Positions 1 through 6,133 of a stretch of 6,445 nucleotides of DNA are shown one piece after another. The notes under the pieces were generated by a model that ran no database searches, was not told where the DNA came from, and saw only the letters and a program-made list of their open reading frames with translations. Source of the stretch: Caryophanales bacterium UBA6879 (GTDB lineage Bacteria > Bacillota_I > Bacilli_A > RFN20 > CAG-288); contig DKCH01000010.1 in assembly GCA_002449135.1 (NCBI GenBank), positions 1 through 6,445 on the forward strand. Reading direction: 5' to 3'. Both the position numbers and the translations under genes were made by a program. The stretch's first letter is position 1. Every line of letters begins with the position of its first letter.

Positions 1-31
1 CATAAAAGGAATTGAGGAAATTTTTCAAAGT

Positions 32-991
32 TTAATTAGTTTCCTTATTAATTAAATTATTTAAAATTTCTTCTCCGCGTTTTTCTTCTAATATTTTTAG
101 TTTTTCTTTTGCCTCACTCATACCTCTAGTTAAGCTGGCTTGATAATATAAATATGCTTTAGAAAAATTCTTTTCTACTAGTTTGCCTTCAAAATAAATA
201 TTACCTAAATAAAATTCTGCTTCTTTTAAACCAGCTTTAGCAGCTTGATAAATATAATTTAGCCCTTTTGTAATATCAACTTTTGAATAATTTCCTTCCA
301 AAAGATATTTACCTATATCGTATTTGGCTTTTATAGAGCCTAACTTTTCAGCTAACTTATAATAATTAAGAGCTAAATCATCATTTTTAATAACATATTT
401 TCCTTCTAAATATAAGTCACCCAAAAATAAACATGCTCTTATATTTCCAACTTTTGTTAAGCTATCCAATTTAGCAATACTCTCTTTATTTAAAGATGGA
501 TCAATTTCATTCAGGCTATTTATTAATTTTAAAAGGTACTGATAAGAATCTAAATGATTTAAATTATCAATTTTTTGTTCTTCATTTACCAAAACAGCAC
601 CCTTAGCTACTTCAAATGATTTAGCTAGTTTCAAGTATTTATCAACTTTTTCTTGATCTTTTACAAAATTACTTAATGGAACTTGATAATATAAAGCTAA
701 AAATTTTGAAGCTAAAGCATCTTGATTGTTATCTACTAATTCTTTTAATAGAGGATAAGCTTTTTTTAATAATTTATTTCCTTTATTTACATCCATTTCT
801 AAATCTTTAAAGCCAACAGCTAAAATATAGCCAAGTAAAAATATAGCTTTAGGATTTTTTAGGTGAAAGGATTTTTTTAACGGGTTTAAGAATTTAGTAT
901 CAGCAACCAATGTAGCTTTATTTCTTTCATCTTCCATCATTTGATATGCTTCTAGAAATAAAGCTTCTGAATTCATGTTATTCTTTTTCAT
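32..991 (-). CDS. Sel1-like (SLR/TPR-type) repeat protein
   Basis: The 319-residue protein has no signal peptide or membrane segment, so it is probably cytoplasmic. Three clear Sel1-like repeats of about 36 residues are tandem at 183-218, 219-254 and 255-290. Each has the pattern A..LG..Y.EG....D...A..YY..A...G (for example FLGDLYLEGK, YLGNIYFEGK). A more degenerate copy is likely around 47-82 (FLLGYILAVG ... DVNKGNKLLKKAY). Known for the family: helical repeats that form curved scaffolds for protein binding; no enzyme activity is expected. The gene begins 45 nt after radC. ATG 991 has only a poor ribosome-binding site (GAG 2 nt before it), and an internal ATG (residue 6) has none, so the exact start is uncertain. 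In B. subtilis mreB follows radC at this place; here this protein does. The specific partner cannot be told from sequence. Confidence 0.85.
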   Translation of the reverse strand: MKKNNMNSEALFLEAYQMMEDERNKATLVADTKFLNPLKKSFHLKNPKAIFLLGYILAVGFKDLEMDVNKGNKLLKKAYPLLKELVDNNQDALASKFLALYYQVPLSNFVKDQEKVDKYLKLAKSFEVAKGAVLVNEEQKIDNLNHLDSYQYLLKLINSLNEIDPSLNKESIAKLDSLTKVGNIRACLFLGDLYLEGKYVIKNDDLALNYYKLAEKLGSIKAKYDIGKYLLEGNYSKVDITKGLNYIYQAAKAGLKEAEFYLGNIYFEGKLVEKNFSKAYLYYQASLTRGMSEAKEKLKILEEKRGEEILNNLINKETN

Positions 992-1000
992 GTCTCTTTT

Positions 1001-1029
1001 ATTTTAAAATATAAAAATGAGATTTACAA
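1001..1029 (-). promoter_or_regulatory. Possible promoter of the Sel1-repeat gene, giving a near-leaderless mRNA
   Basis: TTGTAA (1029-1024, 4 of 6) is followed after 17 nt by TAAAAT (1006-1001, 5 of 6). The predicted start near 994 would be only 3 nt before ATG 991. The stretch is very AT-rich and includes the palindrome TATTTTAAAATA, so a chance match is possible. Confidence 0.3.
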
Positions 1030-1036
1030 ATGAAAA

Positions 1037-1714
1037 TTAAAATGTATCAAAATTAGAAGTAAGGATTGAATAGTAACCTTTTTTACCGACAATGATATGA
1101 TCGATTAATTTAATACCAATTAATTCCAATTTTCTTTTTAAATAATATGTATTAGAAACATCACTTTCGGAAGGTAAAATATTATTTGATGGATGATTAT
1201 GAATAAAATAAACCTTTTTCCCTTCCCTTTTTAAACATTCGGTAAGTATTAAATCTGTAGGAAATGTAATACTATTTTCTGAATGGCATTCATAATCGAA
1301 AATAAATTGGAGTGTGTCGTTCTTATTTAATATTATTAACCGTAATTTTTCTTTATTTAAATTTGCAAGACTTTTCCCAAAAGTTGAAGCAATCTCTTTA
1401 ACTGTAGAATAATGAGTTGTAAGACTATAGTTAGTCGTTTCTAGTCTTTTTGCAATTTCAAAGATTGCCATTAATTTAAGCGCTTTAGCTTTTTTTATCC
1501 CTGGTATAAAATAATCGGTAATCGAAGCCTTGGAAAGTTTATAAAGCCCACCATTTTTAACTAGCAATTCTCTTGCTAAGCTTACGGCATCTTGCTTTTT
1601 GTTTCCTGTTTGCAAGACTAATGCAACAAGCTCTTCTATACTTAATTTACTAAATCCATATAATTGAGCTTTTTCCCTTGGCTTTTCTTCAGCTGGTAAA
1701 TTTTTTAAGGCCAT
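1037..1714 (-). CDS. radC: RadC family protein (UPF0758; HhH plus JAMM/MPN domain)
   Basis: The protein has 225 residues, normal for RadC. The N-terminus has the family pattern (ALKNLPAEEKPREK, then LSIEELVALVLQTG), followed by a helix-hairpin-helix, PGIKKAKALKLMAI (71-84). The JAMM metal-binding motif HNHPS (172-176) with PSESD (181-185) is intact, Glu122 in NKEKLRL is the likely upstream acid, and DHIIVG (205-210) follows. Despite its name, RadC has no settled biochemical role; a DNA repair function was withdrawn for E. coli. Two family positions differ: the usual Arg-Glu before the second helix reads TD (FPTDLIL), and HNHPSGD reads HNHPSNN. ATG 1714 is chosen because it gives the family N-terminus. 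It is preceded only by a weak GGG 6 nt upstream, so translation probably depends on ribosomes finishing the peptide gene (TAA-A-ATG). Confidence 0.95.
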   Translation of the reverse strand: MALKNLPAEEKPREKAQLYGFSKLSIEELVALVLQTGNKKQDAVSLARELLVKNGGLYKLSKASITDYFIPGIKKAKALKLMAIFEIAKRLETTNYSLTTHYSTVKEIASTFGKSLANLNKEKLRLIILNKNDTLQFIFDYECHSENSITFPTDLILTECLKREGKKVYFIHNHPSNNILPSESDVSNTYYLKRKLELIGIKLIDHIIVGKKGYYSILTSNFDTF

Positions 1715-1715
1715 T

Positions 1716-1901
1716 TTATTCCCAAGAAAATTGAAAACCACCTGGAAGTTTAACGCTTCCCTCTTCTGATCTAAACAAGCGGAAACAAACAATAGTAACA
1801 ATAGCAATTGCTAAAATGGCCATTACTGCAGTTAATGTAACAGGCTCACCACCATTAATTTCCACTAATTTATTATTTTTTATTTTCCTTGTTCCCAACA
1901 T
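1716..1901 (-). CDS. Small peptide with double-glycine leader and one hydrophobic segment, unknown family
   Basis: This 61-residue product has a leader of 18 residues that fits the double-glycine type: Gly17-Gly18, Ile15 (-4), Leu12 (-7) and Ile7 (-12), with a basic N-terminus (RKIKNNK). In known systems such leaders are cut by C39-peptidase ABC transporters during export of bacteriocins or pheromones. The rest (43 residues) starts with EP, has an uncharged hydrophobic stretch (about 21-43, one Cys at 39) and ends in a short polar tail with LPGG and aromatic residues (KLPGGFQFSWE). The ideal ribosome-binding site supports a real gene. It sits between valS and radC, with its stop 1 nt before the radC ATG. 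No transporter or immunity gene is visible in the window. It could instead be a small membrane protein whose GG is coincidental. I do not recognise the family. Confidence 0.78.
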   Translation of the reverse strand: MLGTRKIKNNKLVEINGGEPVTLTAVMAILAIAIVTIVCFRLFRSEEGSVKLPGGFQFSWE

Positions 1902-1948
1902 AAAAAAACTCCTTTCACTTACATATATGAAAGATTCAGGAGTTTTTT
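1902..1948 (-). terminator. Terminator-like hairpin after valS that also pairs with the next gene's ribosome-binding site
   Basis: Arm AAAAAACUCC (1948-1939) pairs fully with GGAGUUUUUU (1912-1903). An inner helix UUUCA/UGAAA (1932-1928 with 1917-1913) closes a 10-nt loop, and a 6-nt bulge (1938-1933) lies on the 5' side. Seven U follow the GGAG (1908-1902). The shape fits an intrinsic terminator for valS, though the core has few G-C pairs. The 3' arm contains the GGAG Shine-Dalgarno of the 61-residue peptide gene, and the U-tract is the spacer before its ATG at 1901. The same hairpin could therefore end valS transcripts and mask translation of the peptide. The dual role is inferred. Confidence 0.65.
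1909..1915 (-). promoter_or_regulatory. Strong Shine-Dalgarno site of the double-glycine peptide gene
   Basis: AAAGGAG (1915-1909) lies 7 nt before ATG 1901, a near-ideal site and the main evidence that the small gene is translated. Its GGAG is paired in the hairpin at 1948-1902. Confidence 0.8.
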
Positions 1949-1957
1949 ATAAAATTT

Positions 1958-4546
1958 TTAGGCTTTTAAATATGAATCCAATTCTTCTTGATACTTCTTT
2001 TGCTTTTCTTGTTCTTCTAAAATCTTTTCTTTTTTAGCTTTTGCTAAGAAATTTGGATTAGAAAGTATCTTATTTGAACGAGCTAATTCATTTTTTAATT
2101 CTTCTATACGTTTAGCAATTCTTTCTTTTAACTTTTCATCTTCTTGAGCGTTAGCTACTACTTTAATAGCCAAGTTTTTATTAAAGAAACGATATGAATT
2201 ATCAACATTTTCTTTCTTTACTATATTATATGATGAAACAAAACCAACTTTTTCAACATATGGCTTTAACTCTAAAGCAACTTTTTTACTAGCAAATATA
2301 TTAAGGATCACTTTACTAGTTAAGGCTAATTTGTTATCAGCTTTAAATTTTCTAATTTCTTTAATAATTTCAACAAGCTCTTCACCTAAATGAGCCTTAG
2401 TTAATTTAATATTTAAATTTTGTGGATAGCTTTCTTCATATAATGAATTTTTATGATTTGGTAAATAAGAATAAATTTCATCAGAAATGAAAGGAGCATA
2501 TGGGAAAAGCATTAAAAGAATTTGCTTTAAAGTGTAATGTAAAACATTAAGAACAACATTTTTTCTTTCAGCAATTAATAAATCAGCTTTAGCCTGCTCA
2601 ATATAGTTTCCACAATACACGTCATAAATAAAGTTATAAAGATAAGTAGCGGCTTGACCAATTTCATATTTTTCAAAATTACGTCTAACTTCACTAATAG
2701 TTTTATTTAAATGCTTTAAAAGATATTGATCAGAAAAATTAAGTTCTAAATTCTCTAATTCTTCTTGCTTATAATCTTTATCAAAAAGATGAATTACAAA
2801 TCTTGAAGCATTCCACACTTTATTTAAGAAAATATGAGCTTGTTTAATCTTTTCTGTACCAAAAGACATATCTAATCCAGGAGTAACACTAGTAGCTAAA
2901 GCATAACGTAAAGAATCTGCGCCGTATTCATTAATAACTTTTATTGGGTCAATTCCATTACCTAAAGACTTTGACATTTTTCTTCCTTGGCTATCTCTAA
3001 CTAAACCGTGTAAAAAGCAATTTTCAAATGGTAATTTTCCAGTGAAATGTGCCCCATCAAAAGCCATTCTAGCTACCCAAAAGAATAAAATATCATACCC
3101 AGTTATCATTAATGATAAAGGATAATATTTTTGATAATAAGGTGAATTTGTATCTGGCCAGCCACATAAAACAAATGGAGAAAGACCAGAAGAAAACCAA
3201 GTATCTAAAACATCCTCATCTTGTTTATATTCTTTAGGATCAAGTTTCGTTTCAGAACAAACAATTTCATGAGTCTTAATATTAGTATAAATTGGAATTT
3301 GATGACCCCACCATAATTGACGTGAAATACACCAATCTTCAGTATTCTTTAACCATTGAATGAATAGTTTTTCAAAACGTGGAGGGAAAAAGTTGATTTT
3401 AGTTTTAGGATTTTTTTGTAATTCCAATACTTTATCAGCTAAAGGTTTCATCTTAATAAACCATTGCTTAGATAAAGTTGGTTCAACAATTGTATGGCTT
3501 CTTTCAGAATGGCCAACTGAGTGAACTATATCTTCAATTTTTTCTAAATCACCATTAGCCTTAATTTCGTCAACTAATTTATCACGACAAACAAAACGAT
3601 CCATGCCTTGATATTTACCAGCTAGACTATTCATAGTTCCATCTTTATTCATACATACAGGCATTTTTAAATTGTGTCTTTTTGCAATATTAAAATCATT
3701 GGGATCATGAGCAGGAGTACATTTCATTAAACCTGTACCAAATTCCTTATCAACATAAAAGTCTGGAATCATAATTAATTTTTCACCATTAGCAGGATTA
3801 ATAACATACTTGTTTGCATAATCTTTATATCTATTATCCTTAGGATTAAAAACAACACAAACATCACCAAACATAGTTTCTGGTCTAGTAGTTGCAATAA
3901 CAAAATACTTTTGAGGATTATCAGCTAAACGATATTTAAAATAGTAAAACTTACCAGGAATATCAAGGTGCTCGACTTCAATATTAGATAAAGCTGTTTG
4001 AAGTTGAACATCCCAATTAATAATTCTTTCACCTTGATAAATTAAACCTTGATCATACAAAGTTTTAAAAACATGCATAACCGCTTTGGAAGTTTTTTCA
4101 TCCATAGTAAAAGCTTCATGGTCATAATCCATACCAATACCTAAGCTCTTCCATTGATTATGAATAGTTGAGGAAGTTTCTTCTCTCCATTTATAAACTT
4201 CTTTAATAAAGTTTTCACGGCCTAAGTCATATCTAGTTAAACCTTTTTTTGCTAAATTAGCTTCAACACGGGCTTGAGTGGCAATACCAGCATGATCAGT
4301 TCCAGGGCAAAAATAAACATCATAACCATTAAGCTTTTTATATCTAGCAAAAATATCATAAATAGAAGTATCTAAAGCATGACCAATATGTAAAACACCA
4401 GTAATATTAGGAGGAGGTAAAATCATTGAAAATGATTTCTTGCCATCATTTAAATCGCCACTAGCAGTAAAATATTTACTATTTTTCCACTTATCAAATT
4501 TTCCTTCTTCGACCTTCACATGGTCGTAATTTTTTTCCATTTCCAT
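1958..4546 (-). CDS. valS: Valyl-tRNA synthetase
   Basis: This 862-residue class Ia aminoacyl-tRNA synthetase charges tRNA-Val with valine using ATP in the cytoplasm. The ATP-binding HIGH motif is at residues 53-56 (in PPPNITGVLHIGHALD) and KMSKS is at 523-527. The inserted CP1 editing domain (roughly 160-350) carries TTRPETMFGD (219-228), used in the family to hydrolyse mischarged Thr-tRNA. Other family blocks are DWCISRQLWWGHQIP (404-418) and DVLDTWFSSGLSPF (445-458). An anticodon-binding helical domain (about 600-740) is followed by a charged coiled-coil arm (about 801-862) containing the ValS C-terminal LSNPNFLAKA motif. Length and motif order are normal and nothing is missing. Expression should be controlled by the T-box just upstream. 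A hairpin with a U-tract follows 9 nt after the stop codon. Confidence 0.99.
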   Translation of the reverse strand: MEMEKNYDHVKVEEGKFDKWKNSKYFTASGDLNDGKKSFSMILPPPNITGVLHIGHALDTSIYDIFARYKKLNGYDVYFCPGTDHAGIATQARVEANLAKKGLTRYDLGRENFIKEVYKWREETSSTIHNQWKSLGIGMDYDHEAFTMDEKTSKAVMHVFKTLYDQGLIYQGERIINWDVQLQTALSNIEVEHLDIPGKFYYFKYRLADNPQKYFVIATTRPETMFGDVCVVFNPKDNRYKDYANKYVINPANGEKLIMIPDFYVDKEFGTGLMKCTPAHDPNDFNIAKRHNLKMPVCMNKDGTMNSLAGKYQGMDRFVCRDKLVDEIKANGDLEKIEDIVHSVGHSERSHTIVEPTLSKQWFIKMKPLADKVLELQKNPKTKINFFPPRFEKLFIQWLKNTEDWCISRQLWWGHQIPIYTNIKTHEIVCSETKLDPKEYKQDEDVLDTWFSSGLSPFVLCGWPDTNSPYYQKYYPLSLMITGYDILFFWVARMAFDGAHFTGKLPFENCFLHGLVRDSQGRKMSKSLGNGIDPIKVINEYGADSLRYALATSVTPGLDMSFGTEKIKQAHIFLNKVWNASRFVIHLFDKDYKQEELENLELNFSDQYLLKHLNKTISEVRRNFEKYEIGQAATYLYNFIYDVYCGNYIEQAKADLLIAERKNVVLNVLHYTLKQILLMLFPYAPFISDEIYSYLPNHKNSLYEESYPQNLNIKLTKAHLGEELVEIIKEIRKFKADNKLALTSKVILNIFASKKVALELKPYVEKVGFVSSYNIVKKENVDNSYRFFNKNLAIKVVANAQEDEKLKERIAKRIEELKNELARSNKILSNPNFLAKAKKEKILEEQEKQKKYQEELDSYLKA

Positions 4547-4554
4547 AGTAAGCT

Positions 4555-4560
4555 CTCCTT
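4555..4560 (-). promoter_or_regulatory. Shine-Dalgarno site that fixes the valS start
   Basis: AAGGAG at 4560-4555 is followed by 8 nt and ATG 4546. The frame is open further upstream to a GTG at 4636, but that region is the T-box and terminator, so the longer start is an artefact. A second ATG at 4540 is 14 nt from the site, which is too far. Confidence 0.85.
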
Positions 4561-4570
4561 TTTTAACAAA

Positions 4571-4592
4571 TAAAAAGTCCTCAGCTGAGGAC
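4571..4592 (-). terminator. Intrinsic terminator of the valS T-box
   Basis: A perfect 16-nt inverted repeat at 4592-4577 (GUCCUCAG/CUGAGGAC) is followed at once by five U (4576-4572). Its 5' arm shares UCCUCA with the 3' strand of the antiterminator, so the two structures exclude each other, as expected for a transcriptional T-box. It lies 25 nt before the valS start codon. Confidence 0.92.
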
Positions 4593-4664
4593 GATTTAAC
4601 GCGGTACCACCCCACTTCGTAAATAACTTTACGCACTCAAGATTCAATTTCAAACATCATAAGC

Positions 4665-4667
4665 GAC
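4665..4667 (-). promoter_or_regulatory. Specifier codon GUC (valine) of the T-box
   Basis: GUC sits in the internal loop between the base helix and the AGGCUA/UAGCUU helix. The 3' loop strand is AGGUCG (4669-4664) facing an A-rich 5' strand (4742-4737). It names valine, in agreement with the downstream valS. It is inferred from base pairing done by hand. Confidence 0.75.
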
Positions 4668-4753
4668 CTAAGCTAATTTTTCTAGTCTTACTTTCACCTA
4701 TTGTAGACTCGCTAATTAGAAAAAGATAAATAGCCTTTTTTTCTTACAATGAA

Positions 4754-4782
4754 AATATATCAAATTAAACTAAATATTTCAA
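4754..4782 (-). promoter_or_regulatory. Housekeeping sigma promoter for the valS T-box transcript
   Basis: The -35 box TTGAAA (4782-4777, 5 of 6 to TTGACA) is separated by exactly 17 nt from the -10 box TATATT (4759-4754, 5 of 6 to TATAAT). The predicted start is near G4747, which is also where the 5' strand of the T-box base helix begins. The -35 box directly abuts the pepC stop codon (4785-4783). valS can therefore be transcribed independently of engB-pepC, although read-through from pepC would also pass through the T-box. Confidence 0.75.
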
Positions 4783-6132
4783 TTAGTCAGCTAAAGTTCC
4801 AAATGGATCCCACATAGGTAAAATAGTAGGTTCACCTTTTAAGGCTTTAAGTTCTTCTTTATTAAGATATTTTTTATCAATAGCGGCTTGATAAACAAAT
4901 TTATCAAAGAAGGAATCACTAATTACAAAATAGCCTTTTTTACCAATATCTTCACCCCAGGAATTTTCAACTTTCCAACGATTAGGTTTACCATTAACAA
5001 GATTTACACCAGTTAAAACCATAGCATGATTCATGGCAGATTGGAAATAGTCAAGCATATGTTCCTTTTCAAAAGAAATATCTAAACCAAAAGCGGAACG
5101 ATAATCAAAAGATTGATCATCCCATAAACCTAAACCATTTTCCCTAACACCATAATTAGAAACATCAGAGCCAAACCAGACTAATTCACCTTTAGATAAT
5201 TGTTTAATAATCAATTGTTTTAAACGTTCTAATTCAAGATTTAAATGAGTAACTTTCTTACCTTCAATAACGTTTCCTAATAATTCAATAGTATAAGTTT
5301 TATTGAACTCTTTGTCTTTAGTTGGAGCATGAATAATTGAAACATAATTATCTAAGAAATCACCTAAATAATCTTTAGCGAATTTTTGAGGAGTTAAATC
5401 TTTAATACAGTGGTAATTTTTATCTTCATCAACATATTCAAAATCAAACTTTTCTGGAGGTACACCAAAATTATCAATTAAAAAAGCATAGAACTTTTCC
5501 ATATATTTTTTCTTAAGTTCATAAACTTTTTCTAAATCCTTACTTTCTTGGTACTCTTTTTGAGCAAGGTAAGCAAATTCCCTAATAGAAGAATTTATAA
5601 CTCTATTCATTTGCATAGTAAAAGAAGATTGTAAGGTTTCAACCATATTAGCCTTAGGAACAATACCATATTTCTTAACCAGGTTAACAAACATATCCCA
5701 TTGACCACCATCAGAAATGCCATTTTGTAAAATAAACATCATCTTACGGTCATCGTGTTTTAAATCGATGTTTGAAATAATAGCTTCTAATGTAAAGTTA
5801 ATCTTTTCTAATTTATCATAAAAAGCAACGTAATTTTGAGAAATTTCAAACATATCTTTAATACCTAATTTCTTGGCAATATGTTCTCTAAGTAAGTTAC
5901 AAGCAGAAAAAATCCAGCAACGACCAGATTGTCTTTGATTAGTAACAGGTAAGGTCTTTATATCAATTGAAAATTTAAAATCTCTATTATTTGCTTTATC
6001 CAAAGAATAAACAAAATCATTAATTTTGGTCTTAGATAAACCATGTCTAATAATAGTATTTTTACTGTCGTTTAAGTAATTATCTTTTTCTTCTTTTAAC
6101 TTTTCTAAATTAATTTCTTTTTCAAAACTCAT
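4783..6132 (-). CDS. pepC: Aminopeptidase C (bleomycin hydrolase-like cysteine peptidase, family C1B)
   Basis: The protein has 449 residues, the usual full length of bacterial PepC, and the papain-like catalytic set is complete. Gln66 (oxyanion hole) and Cys72 lie in NQRQSGRCWIFS, His369 lies in MNHAMVLTGV, and Asn390 lies in VENSWGED. The C-terminus (WDPFGTLAD) resembles the family tail, which in known structures reaches into the active-site cleft and restricts the enzyme to aminopeptidase action. There is no signal peptide, so it should be a cytoplasmic enzyme, typically a hexamer, that removes N-terminal residues from small peptides. ATG 6132 is chosen because AAAGGG lies 6 nt upstream and the family N-terminus begins here. 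An in-frame ATG at 6165 would add 11 residues overlapping engB and has no comparable ribosome-binding site. The valS promoter begins directly at this gene's stop codon. Confidence 0.96.
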   Translation of the reverse strand: MSFEKEINLEKLKEEKDNYLNDSKNTIIRHGLSKTKINDFVYSLDKANNRDFKFSIDIKTLPVTNQRQSGRCWIFSACNLLREHIAKKLGIKDMFEISQNYVAFYDKLEKINFTLEAIISNIDLKHDDRKMMFILQNGISDGGQWDMFVNLVKKYGIVPKANMVETLQSSFTMQMNRVINSSIREFAYLAQKEYQESKDLEKVYELKKKYMEKFYAFLIDNFGVPPEKFDFEYVDEDKNYHCIKDLTPQKFAKDYLGDFLDNYVSIIHAPTKDKEFNKTYTIELLGNVIEGKKVTHLNLELERLKQLIIKQLSKGELVWFGSDVSNYGVRENGLGLWDDQSFDYRSAFGLDISFEKEHMLDYFQSAMNHAMVLTGVNLVNGKPNRWKVENSWGEDIGKKGYFVISDSFFDKFVYQAAIDKKYLNKEELKALKGEPTILPMWDPFGTLAD

Positions 6133-6133
6133 A

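Larger units (their letters stand above)
4571..4747 (-). promoter_or_regulatory. T-box riboswitch leader of valS, GUC (Val) specifier
   Basis: The diagnostic T-box GGUGGUACCGCG is at 4611-4600, inside an antiterminator whose outer strands UGGGG and CCUCA can pair; its UGGU bulge matches an ACCA tRNA end. Stem I can be built from four helices. The base GUAAG/CUUAU is 4747-4743 with 4663-4659, extendable to 9 bp if the transcript starts upstream. Next come AGGCUA/UAGCUU (4736-4731 with 4675-4670), UUUUUCUA/UAGAAAAA (4724-4717 with 4684-4677), and an apical GUCUAC/GUA(A)GAC helix (4708-4703 with 4691-4685). The AG bulge (AGCGA, 4713-4709) and the distal GGUGAAAG (4698-4691) are typical of tRNA-elbow recognition. 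The specifier loop holds GUC at 4667-4665. A stem III hairpin, CGUAAA-GUUA-UUUACG, is at 4633-4618. Stem II appears absent. In the family, uncharged tRNA stabilises the antiterminator and lets transcription continue into the synthetase gene. Confidence 0.95.

Noticed and set aside
1..3. An ATG on the minus strand at the left edge, as a possible start of the next gene.
   Set aside because: The upstream sequence on that strand (CCTCAATTCCTTTT) has no Shine-Dalgarno, and nothing beyond position 1 can be seen.
1715..1807. An upstream extension of the radC frame starting at TTG 1807 that reads like a lipoprotein signal (LLLLLFVSAC).
   Set aside because: It is the alternative-frame reading of the peptide's hydrophobic segment, has no ribosome-binding site, and RadC proteins begin at the residue matching ATG 1714.
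1946..1951. TATAAA between valS and the peptide gene as a -10 promoter box.
   Set aside because: No acceptable -35 box lies 16-18 nt upstream; AT-rich sequence gives such hexamers by chance.
1816..2037. A 73-codon plus-strand open frame.
   Set aside because: It runs antisense to the peptide gene and the valS 3' end, has no ribosome-binding site and no recognisable protein features.
4547..4636. A 30-residue N-terminal extension of ValS from GTG 4636.
   Set aside because: The region is the T-box antiterminator and terminator; AAGGAG before ATG 4546 marks the true start.
4641..4656. GAAAUUG near CUUGAGU as an alternative specifier (Leu UUG or Ile AUU) by analogy with the glyQS leader.
   Set aside because: It lies after the stem I base helix; the paired model places GUC at 4667-4665 in the internal loop, which agrees with the valS gene.
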